Source of the DNA: Alicyclobacillus kakegawensis NBRC 103104
GTDB lineage: Bacteria; Bacillota; Bacilli; Alicyclobacillales; Alicyclobacillaceae
Direction: 5' to 3'
Assembly: GCF_001552655.1 (NCBI RefSeq)
Contig: NZ_BCRP01000023.1
Coordinates: forward strand, 1 to 38,641
DNA: 38,641 bases
The position numbers and the translations under genes were made by a program. A model generated the notes under the pieces. The model searched no databases, was not told the DNA's origin, and saw only the letters and a program-made list of their open reading frames with translations. Positions 8,228 to 16,085 of the stretch are shown here, piece by piece (the stretch's first letter is position 1; each line of letters begins with the position of its first letter).

Positions 8228-9598
8228 ATGGTGCAGTCCAACGTCGTCTTGAAACAACAACCCGTTGTACGAATGAATCCCTTGCAACGCACGACCCAGT
8301 TCTTCGCGGCAGTCATGGAGAGATATCTGCCGGATCCGTTTGTGCTTGTGATGATGCTGACCCTGGTGATGCTCCTTTTAGGCATCACGGTTTCTCATCA
8401 GAGTTTGCCGGCGATGGTACGGGATTGGTCGAACGGTTTTTGGGGGTTTTTGGAGTTTTCCATGCAGGTCGCGTTGGTGGTGGTGACGGGATACGCCTTG
8501 GCAGTATCTCCGCCAGTCGCCAAACTTTTGAACTGGTGTGCCTCCCGTGTCCATAGTCCCCTTGGGGCGATTGTGTGCGCGACCGTGGTCTCGTGCATCG
8601 CTTCCTACATCAATTGGGGATTCGGGTTGATTGCCGGGACTTTGATGGCGCAGCAACTCGCGAAGCGGATTCGTGGTATTCACTATCCGCTGTTGATTGC
8701 GAGCGCCTATTCAGGATGGATTGTGTACGGCCTCGGGGTGTCCGCGACCATTCCTATCACCCTGGCCACGGCTGGCAATCCGTTCGCGGCGTCGATTGGC
8801 GGATTAATCTCCTTGCGGCAAACTGTGTTTCTTCCGGCTGTTGTGGTGGATGCAGTCGTCCTGATGGTCACCCTGCCCATACTCAATATCCTCATTCACC
8901 CGAAGCGTGACGCCGTGTTCGATATCAATCCGTCTTCATGGGAAACGACGGATAGACAGGACAGCGTGCCGGCGGCCAGGACGCCGGCCGAGAAGTTGGA
9001 GAGGATGCGGCTGCTGAATGTCATCATGGTGCTCATGGGAGCCGGCTTCCTGGGCTATCATTTTTCCTCCGGTGGGTCTTTGGACATTGACACATTGAAC
9101 GCTATCTTCCTCTTTTGTGGGTTGTTGTTTCATGGCACTCCGGCAGCCTATGTTCGCGCTGTGTCAGAAGGCGTTCGAAGCATTGGCGGCATTGTGCTCC
9201 AGTTTCCGTTTTACGCCGGCATTATGGGCATGATGAAATCCTCAGGACTGGCGGTCGCCATTTCCAAGTGGATGGTTGATATCTCGACTGTGCACACCCT
9301 GCCTCTGTTTGGACTTTTGAGCTCTTTTCTCATCAATTTCTTTGCTCCTTCTTCAGGGGGGCATTGGGCGATTCAGGGACCATTTATGATTGAAGCAGCC
9401 AAAAGCCTGGGGGCCGATGTGGCGAGAACCAGTATGGCCGTGCAGATGGGCTGCTCATGGAACGACTTAGTGCAACCCTTTTGGCTGATTCCCATCTTAA
9501 CGCTGGCTCGTCTAAGCGTCCGCCAGATTATGGGCTACACCATCGTACCCTTCTTCTGGGTAGGTATCGTCTACGTCGTGACCGTCTTGATTTGGTAG
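8228..9598 (+). CDS. AtoE-family short-chain fatty acid / carboxylate transporter
   Basis: A 456-residue polytopic membrane protein of the AtoE (TIGR00366-type) family, with about 10-12 hydrophobic segments. Characteristic stretches are RYLPDPFVLVMMLTLVM near residue 35, the IASYINWGFGLIAGTLMAQQ loop, SGWIVYGLGVSATIPITLAT, NFFAPSSGGHWAIQGPF and the C-terminal VQMGCSWNDLVQPFWLIPIL. Relatives move acetoacetate, butyrate and similar anions with protons or sodium. GGAAGGAGG at 8216-8224 precedes the ATG. Inside a desulfurization operon it may import a carboxylated organosulfur substrate or export the desulfurized acid. The direction cannot be read from the sequence. Confidence 0.88.
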   Translation: MVQSNVVLKQQPVVRMNPLQRTTQFFAAVMERYLPDPFVLVMMLTLVMLLLGITVSHQSLPAMVRDWSNGFWGFLEFSMQVALVVVTGYALAVSPPVAKLLNWCASRVHSPLGAIVCATVVSCIASYINWGFGLIAGTLMAQQLAKRIRGIHYPLLIASAYSGWIVYGLGVSATIPITLATAGNPFAASIGGLISLRQTVFLPAVVVDAVVLMVTLPILNILIHPKRDAVFDINPSSWETTDRQDSVPAARTPAEKLERMRLLNVIMVLMGAGFLGYHFSSGGSLDIDTLNAIFLFCGLLFHGTPAAYVRAVSEGVRSIGGIVLQFPFYAGIMGMMKSSGLAVAISKWMVDISTVHTLPLFGLLSSFLINFFAPSSGGHWAIQGPFMIEAAKSLGADVARTSMAVQMGCSWNDLVQPFWLIPILTLARLSVRQIMGYTIVPFFWVGIVYVVTVLIW

Positions 9599-9663
9599 CA
9601 CCGGAGTTTGCGCGGAGGGCCCAACTGACCGTAACCGTTTCACTGGAAAAGGAGGGTATTGGC

Positions 9664-10848
9664 ATGCCATCTGAAGCTATCAAGGAAAGCATCGATTATA
9701 TGGAGAAGGCAGCCCGATTGGCAAGACGGTTTCGCGAAGATGCCGTGGAACGCGATAAAGTGGGTGGCACCCCAAAAGAGCAGCGGGACTGGATACGCGA
9801 AAGCGGGTTGTTGAAACTGTTGATTCCCAGGAGTTACGGCGGTTTCGGTCTGCCCTGGTCCGCGGTCCTGCGGGTTGTACGGGAGTTCGCCCGCACCGAC
9901 GCAGCCCTGGCTCATGTGTACGGATACCATTTTCTCAGCCTTTCATCCGTACATCTTGCTGGAACAGAGGAACAACAGCGGTACTACTACACGGAGACAG
10001 CCAAATATAACTATTTTTGGGGGAATTCTGTGAACCCTCTTGACAACCGTACGTTCGGAGAGAGAACGTGCGATGGCGTGATTGTGAACGGAAGGAAGTC
10101 ATTCAGCTCTGGGTCTCCAGACTCGGATATGCTGGTTATTGCATGGAAAGATCAAGAAACCAGGGAATTGCGCAAAGGCATTGTACCAACTGACCGTCCG
10201 GGGGTGATCGTGCATGACGACTGGGATTGCATGGGACAGAGGCAGACAGGCAGCGGGACAGTATCTTTTCACAATCTGAAGCTGCATTCATCCGAGATCC
10301 TGGAACGAGCTTATATGGAGGACAACGCATTTTCCACGTTGACTCCCATTCTTTCCCAGAGCATTCTCGCGTCGGTATTCGTCGGCAGTGCACTGGGCGC
10401 CCTGGAGGAAGCTCGGCAATATACGAAGACGGAGGCACGGGCCTGGTACCGATCAGGGGTTGAAAACGCGTCCGACGAGCCATCGACGCTAAGTCGGTAC
10501 GGACAGATGTGGACAAATTACCAGGCAGCACTCAGCCTCGTCGAGAAAGCGGCTGTGAAGCTGGACGAAACGTGGGAGAAAGGCGTGTCGCTCACGGATG
10601 AGGAGCGAGGGGAATGTGCAGTGCTGGTGGCAGCCGCCAACGTCCAAGCGGGCAACACAGCGCTTGATATCACTTCGCGGATTTTCGAGGTGATGGGCGC
10701 TCGTTCGACAGCTTCCCGTTATGGGTTCGACCGCTTCTGGCGCAATGTGCGCACGCATACATTGCACAACCCTGCAGAGTTCAAGCTGCGGAACGTTGGG
10801 AATTGGTTTGTAAACCGGGAGTGGCCAGAGCCCGGGTATTACTCTTGA
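9664..10848 (+). CDS. DszC/SfnB-like monooxygenase with acyl-CoA dehydrogenase fold
   Basis: A 394-residue protein of the ACAD superfamily that resembles the sulfur-oxidising monooxygenase DszC rather than true dehydrogenases. Matches recalled from DszC are AVERDKVGG, the stretch from GLLKLLIPRSYGG, AHVYGYHF (His89 in the position of DszC His92), NGRKSFSSGSPDSD, GMRQTGSG-like MGQRQTGSG, and the near-identical C-terminal block RYGFDRFWRNVRTHTLHNP. DszC uses FMNH2 to turn dibenzothiophene into its sulfone; SfnB-type relatives act in dimethyl sulfone metabolism. ATG 9664 follows AAAAGGAGGG (9647-9656); longer frames overlap the transporter gene. It is the last gene of the operon. The sulfide substrate is unknown. 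Confidence 0.87.
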   Translation: MPSEAIKESIDYMEKAARLARRFREDAVERDKVGGTPKEQRDWIRESGLLKLLIPRSYGGFGLPWSAVLRVVREFARTDAALAHVYGYHFLSLSSVHLAGTEEQQRYYYTETAKYNYFWGNSVNPLDNRTFGERTCDGVIVNGRKSFSSGSPDSDMLVIAWKDQETRELRKGIVPTDRPGVIVHDDWDCMGQRQTGSGTVSFHNLKLHSSEILERAYMEDNAFSTLTPILSQSILASVFVGSALGALEEARQYTKTEARAWYRSGVENASDEPSTLSRYGQMWTNYQAALSLVEKAAVKLDETWEKGVSLTDEERGECAVLVAAANVQAGNTALDITSRIFEVMGARSTASRYGFDRFWRNVRTHTLHNPAEFKLRNVGNWFVNREWPEPGYYS

Positions 10849-10886
10849 GGTCTACGGGCCAGACACCACCCCCTGAAGGCAGAAAA

Positions 10887-10916
10887 TTGACTTTACCAAG
10901 AGGATTACTTTATAAT
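10887..10916 (+). promoter_or_regulatory. promoter of the GntR/UTRA regulator
   Basis: TTGACT (10887-10892) and a perfect TATAAT (10911-10916) are separated by 18 bases, one of the best sigma-A promoter matches in the window. The predicted start near 10923 leaves a leader of about 70 bases before the GTG start at 10996. The regulator can therefore be expressed independently of the upstream operon. Confidence 0.72.
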
Positions 10917-10995
10917 GTTATCAACTCTTCCCATACATCCTGGGTCCATCTGACTTTCTCAAATATGGAATGGCCACTGCAGAGGGGGCTCGCGT

Positions 10996-11724
10996 GTGAA
11001 GACGGGCGTTCCGCTTTACCAACACCTCAAGGCTGAAATTTTGCGCGACATTCAGGCCGGAAGGTGGCGCCCAGGTGATCAAATTCCCTCGGAAACAGAA
11101 TTGGCGCAGGAAATGGGTGTAAGCCGGATAACGGTCCGCCAGGCCATCGCTGATCTCGTGTCGCTCGGATACCTAGCTAAACGGCAGGGCAAAGGGACGT
11201 TTCTACTGCGACATAAAGAATCTCTGACGGCGTCGAAGCTTCGTGGTTTCGCCGAGGAGCTGCGGGCACGTGGGTGGCAGGTCAAAATGGACGTTAGAGG
11301 GGTACGCATGATGACGACGTATCCCCAGATTGTGGCTGACCATCTGCGCATTCAACAGCCTGCCCAGGTGATTCAGATTCGTCGTATTGCTTGGGTCGAA
11401 AATGAGCCCGTGTTTCGAGAAACCTCCTATTTAATTCCTCCGCCCAAGGCGGCTTTGGACGAGCTCCAACAGCATGTGGACGCGTACAACCATATCTATG
11501 GTTTTTTTGAACAGCATGGTGTGAGGATATCTTTTGGCAGTCAACAGATTTCCGCGACGCGTTCCGTGTACGAAGACATGTTGGAGCTGGGCATCCGCAG
11601 CGACGAGCCGGTTCTCATGATTCGACGTGTAACATCGGATCAGACCGGCACCCCGGTGGAATTTTCCGAAGTGCGCTATGCCTCCAGCAGGTATCAGTTT
11701 GAAGTGAGCCTAGTGCGGGAATGA
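10996..11724 (+). CDS. GntR family transcriptional regulator, HutC/UTRA type
   Basis: A 242-residue regulator with an N-terminal winged helix (residues about 5-70: PLYQHLKAEILRDIQAGRWRPGDQIPSE, then the recognition helix in MGVSRITVRQAIADL) and a C-terminal UTRA ligand-binding domain (about 90-238, with IRRIAWVENEPVFRETSYL and VEFSEVRYASSRYQF). UTRA proteins bind small metabolites and release DNA. The GTG start has GAGGGGG at 10982-10988. Its own promoter lies upstream and a hairpin follows its stop codon. It sits right after the sulfur operon and is the obvious candidate for controlling it, although no operator copy shared by both promoters was found. Confidence 0.88.
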   Translation: MKTGVPLYQHLKAEILRDIQAGRWRPGDQIPSETELAQEMGVSRITVRQAIADLVSLGYLAKRQGKGTFLLRHKESLTASKLRGFAEELRARGWQVKMDVRGVRMMTTYPQIVADHLRIQQPAQVIQIRRIAWVENEPVFRETSYLIPPPKAALDELQQHVDAYNHIYGFFEQHGVRISFGSQQISATRSVYEDMLELGIRSDEPVLMIRRVTSDQTGTPVEFSEVRYASSRYQFEVSLVRE

Positions 11725-11736
11725 TGGTGAAGCAAA

Positions 11737-11776
11737 GCGGGCGTTTCGAGCGGCCATTTGGCCGCTCTCAGCCCGC
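11737..11776. terminator. bidirectional hairpin between gntR and xylR
   Basis: A perfect 8-bp stem GAGCGGCC (11748-11755)/GGCCGCTC (11760-11767) with loop ATTT is enclosed by a second stem GCGGGC (11737-11742)/GCCCGC (11771-11776). It lies between the convergent ends of gntR and xylR, 12 bases past the gntR stop. T-runs are poor on both strands, so termination strength is uncertain. Confidence 0.6.
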
Positions 11777-11801
11777 AAATCTATAGGATATACTCAACCA
11801 C

Positions 11802-12974
11802 TCACGCGGCCGTCTGGGGGCCGGCGAAGTATTCGTGCAGCACCAGGGACGCGGCACCGACGGCGCACGCGTTGCGGCCGAGGGACGAGGTCTGGATGCG
11901 CAACTGCGTATAAGGAACGGTGAAGCACCGGTTCTGCACGGCCTGCTCCAGTGGGCGCAGCAGCCACTCTCCGGCTGCGGACAAACGGTTGCCAATGAGG
12001 ATCAGCGAAGGATTCAGTCCCCCCACCAGGTTGGCCACCCCGATGCCCAGGTACTGACCCACCGTTTGAATGGCCCGCAACGCGTCCGCATCCCCAGCAT
12101 CCAGACGTGCCAGGATGTCTTCACTGCTGCAGGCCAATCCGGTCAATTGACGGTACTTCTGCACGAGCGCGCGCTCCGACGCATACATCTCCAGACAGCC
12201 ATGATTTCCACAGGAGCATTTGAGCCCCTGCGCCTCAATCGTCATGTGTCCGAACTCGCCAGCGATACCTTGGCTGCCGCGTACCAACTCGTTGTTGACG
12301 ATGATGCCCGTGCCGATACCCGTGCCAGCGCTTATGTAGATGAGATCCGACACCTCTTTGCCGACACCAAACAACTTCTCGCCGAGTGCGCCCGTGTTGG
12401 CCTCATTATCCACGTAGACCGGTAGGTTGAGGTAGTTCTCCAGGAGCGCGCTGAGGTGCACGTCGCGCCACGCCAGGTTGGGCGCGTTGAGCACGATGCC
12501 GTGGGAATAGTCCACCAGTCCCGGAACGCCAACGCCCATACCAATGACACCGAGCGACGAAGACGGAAGCTCCGCTTTGAGGTCATCCACCGCGTGCACA
12601 ATGGATTCCACCATCTGTTGGGGGCTCTTGTTGTCCGCCAGGGGAAATTCGCGGACAGCCACAATTTCTCCGGACAGGTCGCTCACGATGATGCGGACAT
12701 AATCCACGCCCAAATCTACTCCGACAACATAGCCAGCTCGGGAGTTGAACAAAAGCAAGACTGGCCGCCGCCCTACACGGGCGCGTCCGTGGCCAATCTC
12801 CAGCACCAGGTCTTCGTGAATCAATTCTTCTACAATGCTCGATACTGTCGCCTTGTTCAGGCCCGTCTGAACGGAAATCTGCGTCCGCGAGATAGGACTG
12901 TGGAAGCGTAGGAGGTTAAGAACAATCGACTTGTTCAACTCCTTGATGAAGGCTTGATCACCTGTTCGTTTCAT
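11802..12974 (-). CDS. xylR: ROK-family xylose repressor XylR
   Basis: A 390-residue ROK repressor. The N-terminal MarR-like helix-turn-helix (residues about 12-60) contains PISRTQISVQTGLNKATVSS, very close to Bacillus XylR. The ROK sugar-kinase-like domain follows, with VGVDLG, GVPGLVD, AGTGIG and the zinc motif CSCGNHGC (253-260) preceded by GEFGHM (239-244). I chose the start whose protein begins MKRTGDQAF, as in XylR proteins; upstream in-frame codons add about 40 residues that look unlike the family. XylR represses xylose genes until xylose binds. XylR-like operators lie upstream of this gene, of the GH3 gene and of xylB, about 22.7 kb away. Confidence 0.9.
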   Translation of the reverse strand: MKRTGDQAFIKELNKSIVLNLLRFHSPISRTQISVQTGLNKATVSSIVEELIHEDLVLEIGHGRARVGRRPVLLLFNSRAGYVVGVDLGVDYVRIIVSDLSGEIVAVREFPLADNKSPQQMVESIVHAVDDLKAELPSSSLGVIGMGVGVPGLVDYSHGIVLNAPNLAWRDVHLSALLENYLNLPVYVDNEANTGALGEKLFGVGKEVSDLIYISAGTGIGTGIIVNNELVRGSQGIAGEFGHMTIEAQGLKCSCGNHGCLEMYASERALVQKYRQLTGLACSSEDILARLDAGDADALRAIQTVGQYLGIGVANLVGGLNPSLILIGNRLSAAGEWLLRPLEQAVQNRCFTVPYTQLRIQTSSLGRNACAVGAASLVLHEYFAGPQTAA

Positions 12975-13099
12975 GCTGCTATCGTCCTCTATCATGAAAT
13001 TCATTCTTACATTAGAAAAAGCAATGCCACAACCAGTTCCAAATCGCCATCCCAACATGCGTTTTGCATATGATCGGCGCCTTTTGTCAGCAAACCACA

Positions 13100-13122
13100 A
13101 ATAGTTTGTTCAGTCAACTATT
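13100..13122. promoter_or_regulatory. predicted XylR operator upstream of xylR
   Basis: An inverted repeat AATAGTT (13100-13106) / AACTATT (13116-13122), with TTTGTT inside, resembles the Bacillus XylR site (TTAGTTTGTTT with an inverted partner). It lies 126 bases upstream of the xylR start and overlaps a TTGACT on the - strand, suggesting autoregulation. It is imperfect in the central part. Confidence 0.55.
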
Positions 13123-13514
13123 GAAATCATCCGGACAGCGCTCCGCTTACGCGCCACATGTGCGCAGGTGCGACGTTCCGCTTTGAAAATCGGTGTCTGG
13201 GAATTCTCTTGTATTTCCTCACCTGTTCACGGATCTCCTGCTTGTCAGACTCGCTCAATTGCCGATGTCCAGTTCGTTCCGGTCTATGTGCTTGACGGAA
13301 TCGATGCGGGTGCTCGCGAACACCTAGTTCATCGTATCGATGATATATACTTACATATACTCACGCACATCGTCCCGAGACAAGCCGGGGACCAGTTTCT
13401 TCCATCCTCGGTTGGAATAGTCCATTATCACCTCAAGGGCTACATCCATTAAGACATAAAAATTCTGCGGGTCTTGAAGGAATCGGGCCAAGTCTCTCGA
13501 ATATAGCAATTAAA

Positions 13515-13539
13515 ATAGTTTGTTGCCTATCTAAACTAA
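13515..13539. promoter_or_regulatory. predicted XylR operator of the GH3 gene
   Basis: TAGTTTGTTG on the left and CTAAACTAA on the right form an interrupted palindrome (TAGTTT 13516-13521, AAACTA 13533-13538) that closely matches the Bacillus XylR consensus. It sits about 130 bases before the GH3 start and immediately follows a TAAAAT -10-like box, a typical position for repression. Confidence 0.65.
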
Positions 13540-13666
13540 TAGAAATCTAGGTTACAACTGGGTCACAAGGTACATTCCATCTGACTTGCTTGTCGGTATA
13601 TGGCCACACAGCCTGCTAGACTGTGAATCCGGTTTCTTGCAGGAATACTGAGGGAGGAATGGTAAC

Positions 13667-16021
13667 ATGACACCTTATCTCGACGCTGCTCGGCCCATCG
13701 ATGAGCGTGTGGACGATCTCCTCGCTCAAATGACCCTTGAGGAAAAAGTCGCCCAGCTCACCTCGTTCTGGGCCTACGAGGTGTTGGACGGTTTGACCTT
13801 TTCCGAGTCGAAGGCTGAGCGCCTGATGCACCACGGCATCGGCCAGGTTACCCGCATCGGCGGCGCCACCAATTTGGGCCCGGTGGAGACTGCGCGGTTG
13901 GCCAATCAGATCCAATCCTATCTTCTCCAGCACACGCGCCTGAAAATCCCGGCCATGGTGCACGAGGAGTCGTGCAGCGGCTACATGGCGCAAGGGGCGA
14001 CTTGTTTCCCGCAGACGATTGGCATCGCGAGCACTTGGGACGTGGACGTGGTGCGCCGGGTGGGCGAGGTGATACGTGCCCAGATGCGGGCGGCGGGCGC
14101 ACATCAGGCGCTGGCGCCGCTCCTGGATGTGACGCGGGATCCGCGCTGGGGCCGGGTGGAAGAGACGTTCGGGGAAGACCCGTACCTCGTCGCGCAGATG
14201 GGGATCGCTTATGTGCGCGGTTTGCAGGGCGATAGCCTGCGCGAGGGTGTTGTTGCCACGGGCAAGCACTTTGTCGGGTACGGGGCTTCGGAAGGCGGGA
14301 TGAACTGGGCGCCCGCGCACATCCCGGAGCGGGAGCTGCGGGAGGTATACCTGCATCCGTTCGAGGCGGTGGTGCGCGAGGCGCGTCTCGCCGCCATCAT
14401 GCCCGGCTACCACGAGCTGGACGGGGTCCCGTGCCACTACTCGCATGAACTGTTGGCGGAAACCCTGCGCGGCCGCTGGGGATTTGACGGGATTGTCGTC
14501 TCCGACTACTTCGCTATCAACCAGCTCTTCGAGTACCACCGGGTGGCCAAAGACAAGGTTCAGGCAGCTGAGTTCGCGGTCAAGGCAGGTGTGGACGTGG
14601 AGTTGCCGAGCCGTGACGTGTACGCCCAGCCGCTGATAGACGCCGTGGCCTCAGGGCGCCTTGAGGCGGCCGAGGTGGACGCGCTGGTGCGCAGGGTCTT
14701 GACCATGAAGATGCGGCTCGGCCTGTTTGAGCACCCGTTTGTGGACGAGGGCCAGGCCATCACCGTGTTTGACAACGCCGAGCAGCGCGGACTGGCGCGC
14801 GAGGCGGCGGAGAAGTCCATTGTGCTGTTGAAGAACGACGGCGTGCTGCCGCTCTCGCGCGAGGTTTCGCGGATTGCCCTGATCGGGCCCAACGCCGACA
14901 GCGTACGCAACATGGTCGGCGACTACGCGTACCCGTGCCACATCGAGTCGCTGCTGGAGATGCGGGATGACGACAACGTGTTCCATACCCCGCTGCCGGA
15001 AAATGTCGATACGGTGGACCAGTTTGTGCGCATGAATAGCATCCTGCAGGCGCTGCGGGCGAAGGTCGGGCCCGAAACCGAGGTCCGCTACGTCAAAGGC
15101 TGCGACGTGCTGGAGACGGGCGCCGACTTTTCCGAGGCCATCGCGGCCGCCAGAGACGCGGAGGTGGCGGTGGTCGTGGTCGGAGACCGCGCGGGTCTGA
15201 CCGCGGGGTGCACGACCGGGGAATCGCGGGATCGGGCGACGCTCGGACTTCTGGGTGACCAGGAACGGTTGGTTCAGGAGGTGGCCGCCACCGGCACGCC
15301 GACAGTCGTGGTCCTGATCAGCGGCCGCCCGCTCGCCATCCCCTGGCTTGCCGAACACATTCCGGCGATTGTCGAGGCGTGGCTCCCGGGCGAGGAGGGG
15401 GCCGAGGCGGTAGTCGATGTCCTGTTTGGCGACGTCAACCCCGCGGGTCGCTTGCCCATCAGCGTGCCCCGCTCGGTCGGACAGGTGCCGGTGTACTACG
15501 GGCACAAGCTCTCCGGCGGGCGTTCGCACTGGACTGGCAACTATGTGGATGAGAGCACCAAACCGCTCTTCCCGTTCGGGCATGGACTCAGCTACACTCG
15601 TTTTGAGTATCGGGACCTTGCCTTCTCGAGCCCGCGGGTGGATGTGCACGGGCAGGTCGAGATTGCCTGCACGGTGCAAAACGTCGGAAATCGCGACGGC
15701 GACGAGGTGGTCCAGCTTTACATTCGCGATCCGCAGGCGGACGTCACCCGTCCGGTGAAGGAGCTGAAAGGTTTCGCCCGCATCCACTTGGCAGCCGGTG
15801 AGTCGGCGCGGGTGACGTTCACCCTGTCCGCCCATCAGTTTGGGTTTTACAACCGAGCCATGGAGTTTGTCGTGGAACCGGGCGAAATCGAGGTGATGGT
15901 GGGCGCCTCCAGTGAAGACATCCGGCTTCAGGGCGTCTTCACGCTGACCGGCGAGACGGCTAGGGTGGAAGACGAAAAGGTGTTCACCACCCGCGTGCAG
16001 GTCCACCCGTCCGTCCATTGA
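13667..16021 (+). CDS. GH3 beta-xylosidase / beta-glucosidase
   Basis: A 784-residue glycoside hydrolase of family 3 without a signal peptide, so it acts in the cytoplasm on imported short oligosaccharides. The TIM-barrel domain (about 1-350) has HEESCSGYMAQGATCFPQ, DVTRDPRWGRVEETFGEDPYL, GKHFVGYG (Lys200-His201) and the nucleophile Asp280 in GIVVSDYFAI. The alpha/beta sandwich follows (ESRD at about 524), then a C-terminal fibronectin-III-like domain (about 660-745) with GDEVVQLYIRD. GGGAGGAATGG precedes ATG 13667. The XylR-like operator favours beta-xylosidase, but GH3 members often cleave both xylosides and glucosides. Confidence 0.9.
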   Translation: MTPYLDAARPIDERVDDLLAQMTLEEKVAQLTSFWAYEVLDGLTFSESKAERLMHHGIGQVTRIGGATNLGPVETARLANQIQSYLLQHTRLKIPAMVHEESCSGYMAQGATCFPQTIGIASTWDVDVVRRVGEVIRAQMRAAGAHQALAPLLDVTRDPRWGRVEETFGEDPYLVAQMGIAYVRGLQGDSLREGVVATGKHFVGYGASEGGMNWAPAHIPERELREVYLHPFEAVVREARLAAIMPGYHELDGVPCHYSHELLAETLRGRWGFDGIVVSDYFAINQLFEYHRVAKDKVQAAEFAVKAGVDVELPSRDVYAQPLIDAVASGRLEAAEVDALVRRVLTMKMRLGLFEHPFVDEGQAITVFDNAEQRGLAREAAEKSIVLLKNDGVLPLSREVSRIALIGPNADSVRNMVGDYAYPCHIESLLEMRDDDNVFHTPLPENVDTVDQFVRMNSILQALRAKVGPETEVRYVKGCDVLETGADFSEAIAAARDAEVAVVVVGDRAGLTAGCTTGESRDRATLGLLGDQERLVQEVAATGTPTVVVLISGRPLAIPWLAEHIPAIVEAWLPGEEGAEAVVDVLFGDVNPAGRLPISVPRSVGQVPVYYGHKLSGGRSHWTGNYVDESTKPLFPFGHGLSYTRFEYRDLAFSSPRVDVHGQVEIACTVQNVGNRDGDEVVQLYIRDPQADVTRPVKELKGFARIHLAAGESARVTFTLSAHQFGFYNRAMEFVVEPGEIEVMVGASSEDIRLQGVFTLTGETARVEDEKVFTTRVQVHPSVH

Positions 16022-16085
16022 ATTCGGTTCATCTTTTGCTGCGGGCTGTGTGTGGGCGCAGCCGGGTTGTCCCATTCTCTCCAGG

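Larger units (their letters stand above)
12975..13666. other. 692-bp divergent control region between xylR and the GH3 gene
   Basis: The stretch holds no credible coding sequence. Two XylR-like palindromes lie in it, described separately at 13100 and 13515. A TAAAAT box (13511-13516) abuts the second, and the GH3 ribosome binding site GGGAGGAATGG starts at about 13650. The middle part (13140-13480) shows no family-like frame; one open frame of 94 codons at 13168 lacks a ribosome binding site. The region may contain remnants of a lost gene. Confidence 0.5.

Noticed and set aside
9664-10848. Interpretation as a fatty acid acyl-CoA dehydrogenase
   Set aside because: The recalled DszC-specific blocks (GYHF, RYGFDRFWRNVRTHTLHNP) and neighbouring sulfur genes fit a monooxygenase better.
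13168-13452. A 94-codon + strand frame in the xylR-GH3 control region
   Set aside because: It has no ribosome binding site and no recognisable motif, and its composition is unlike the neighbouring genes.
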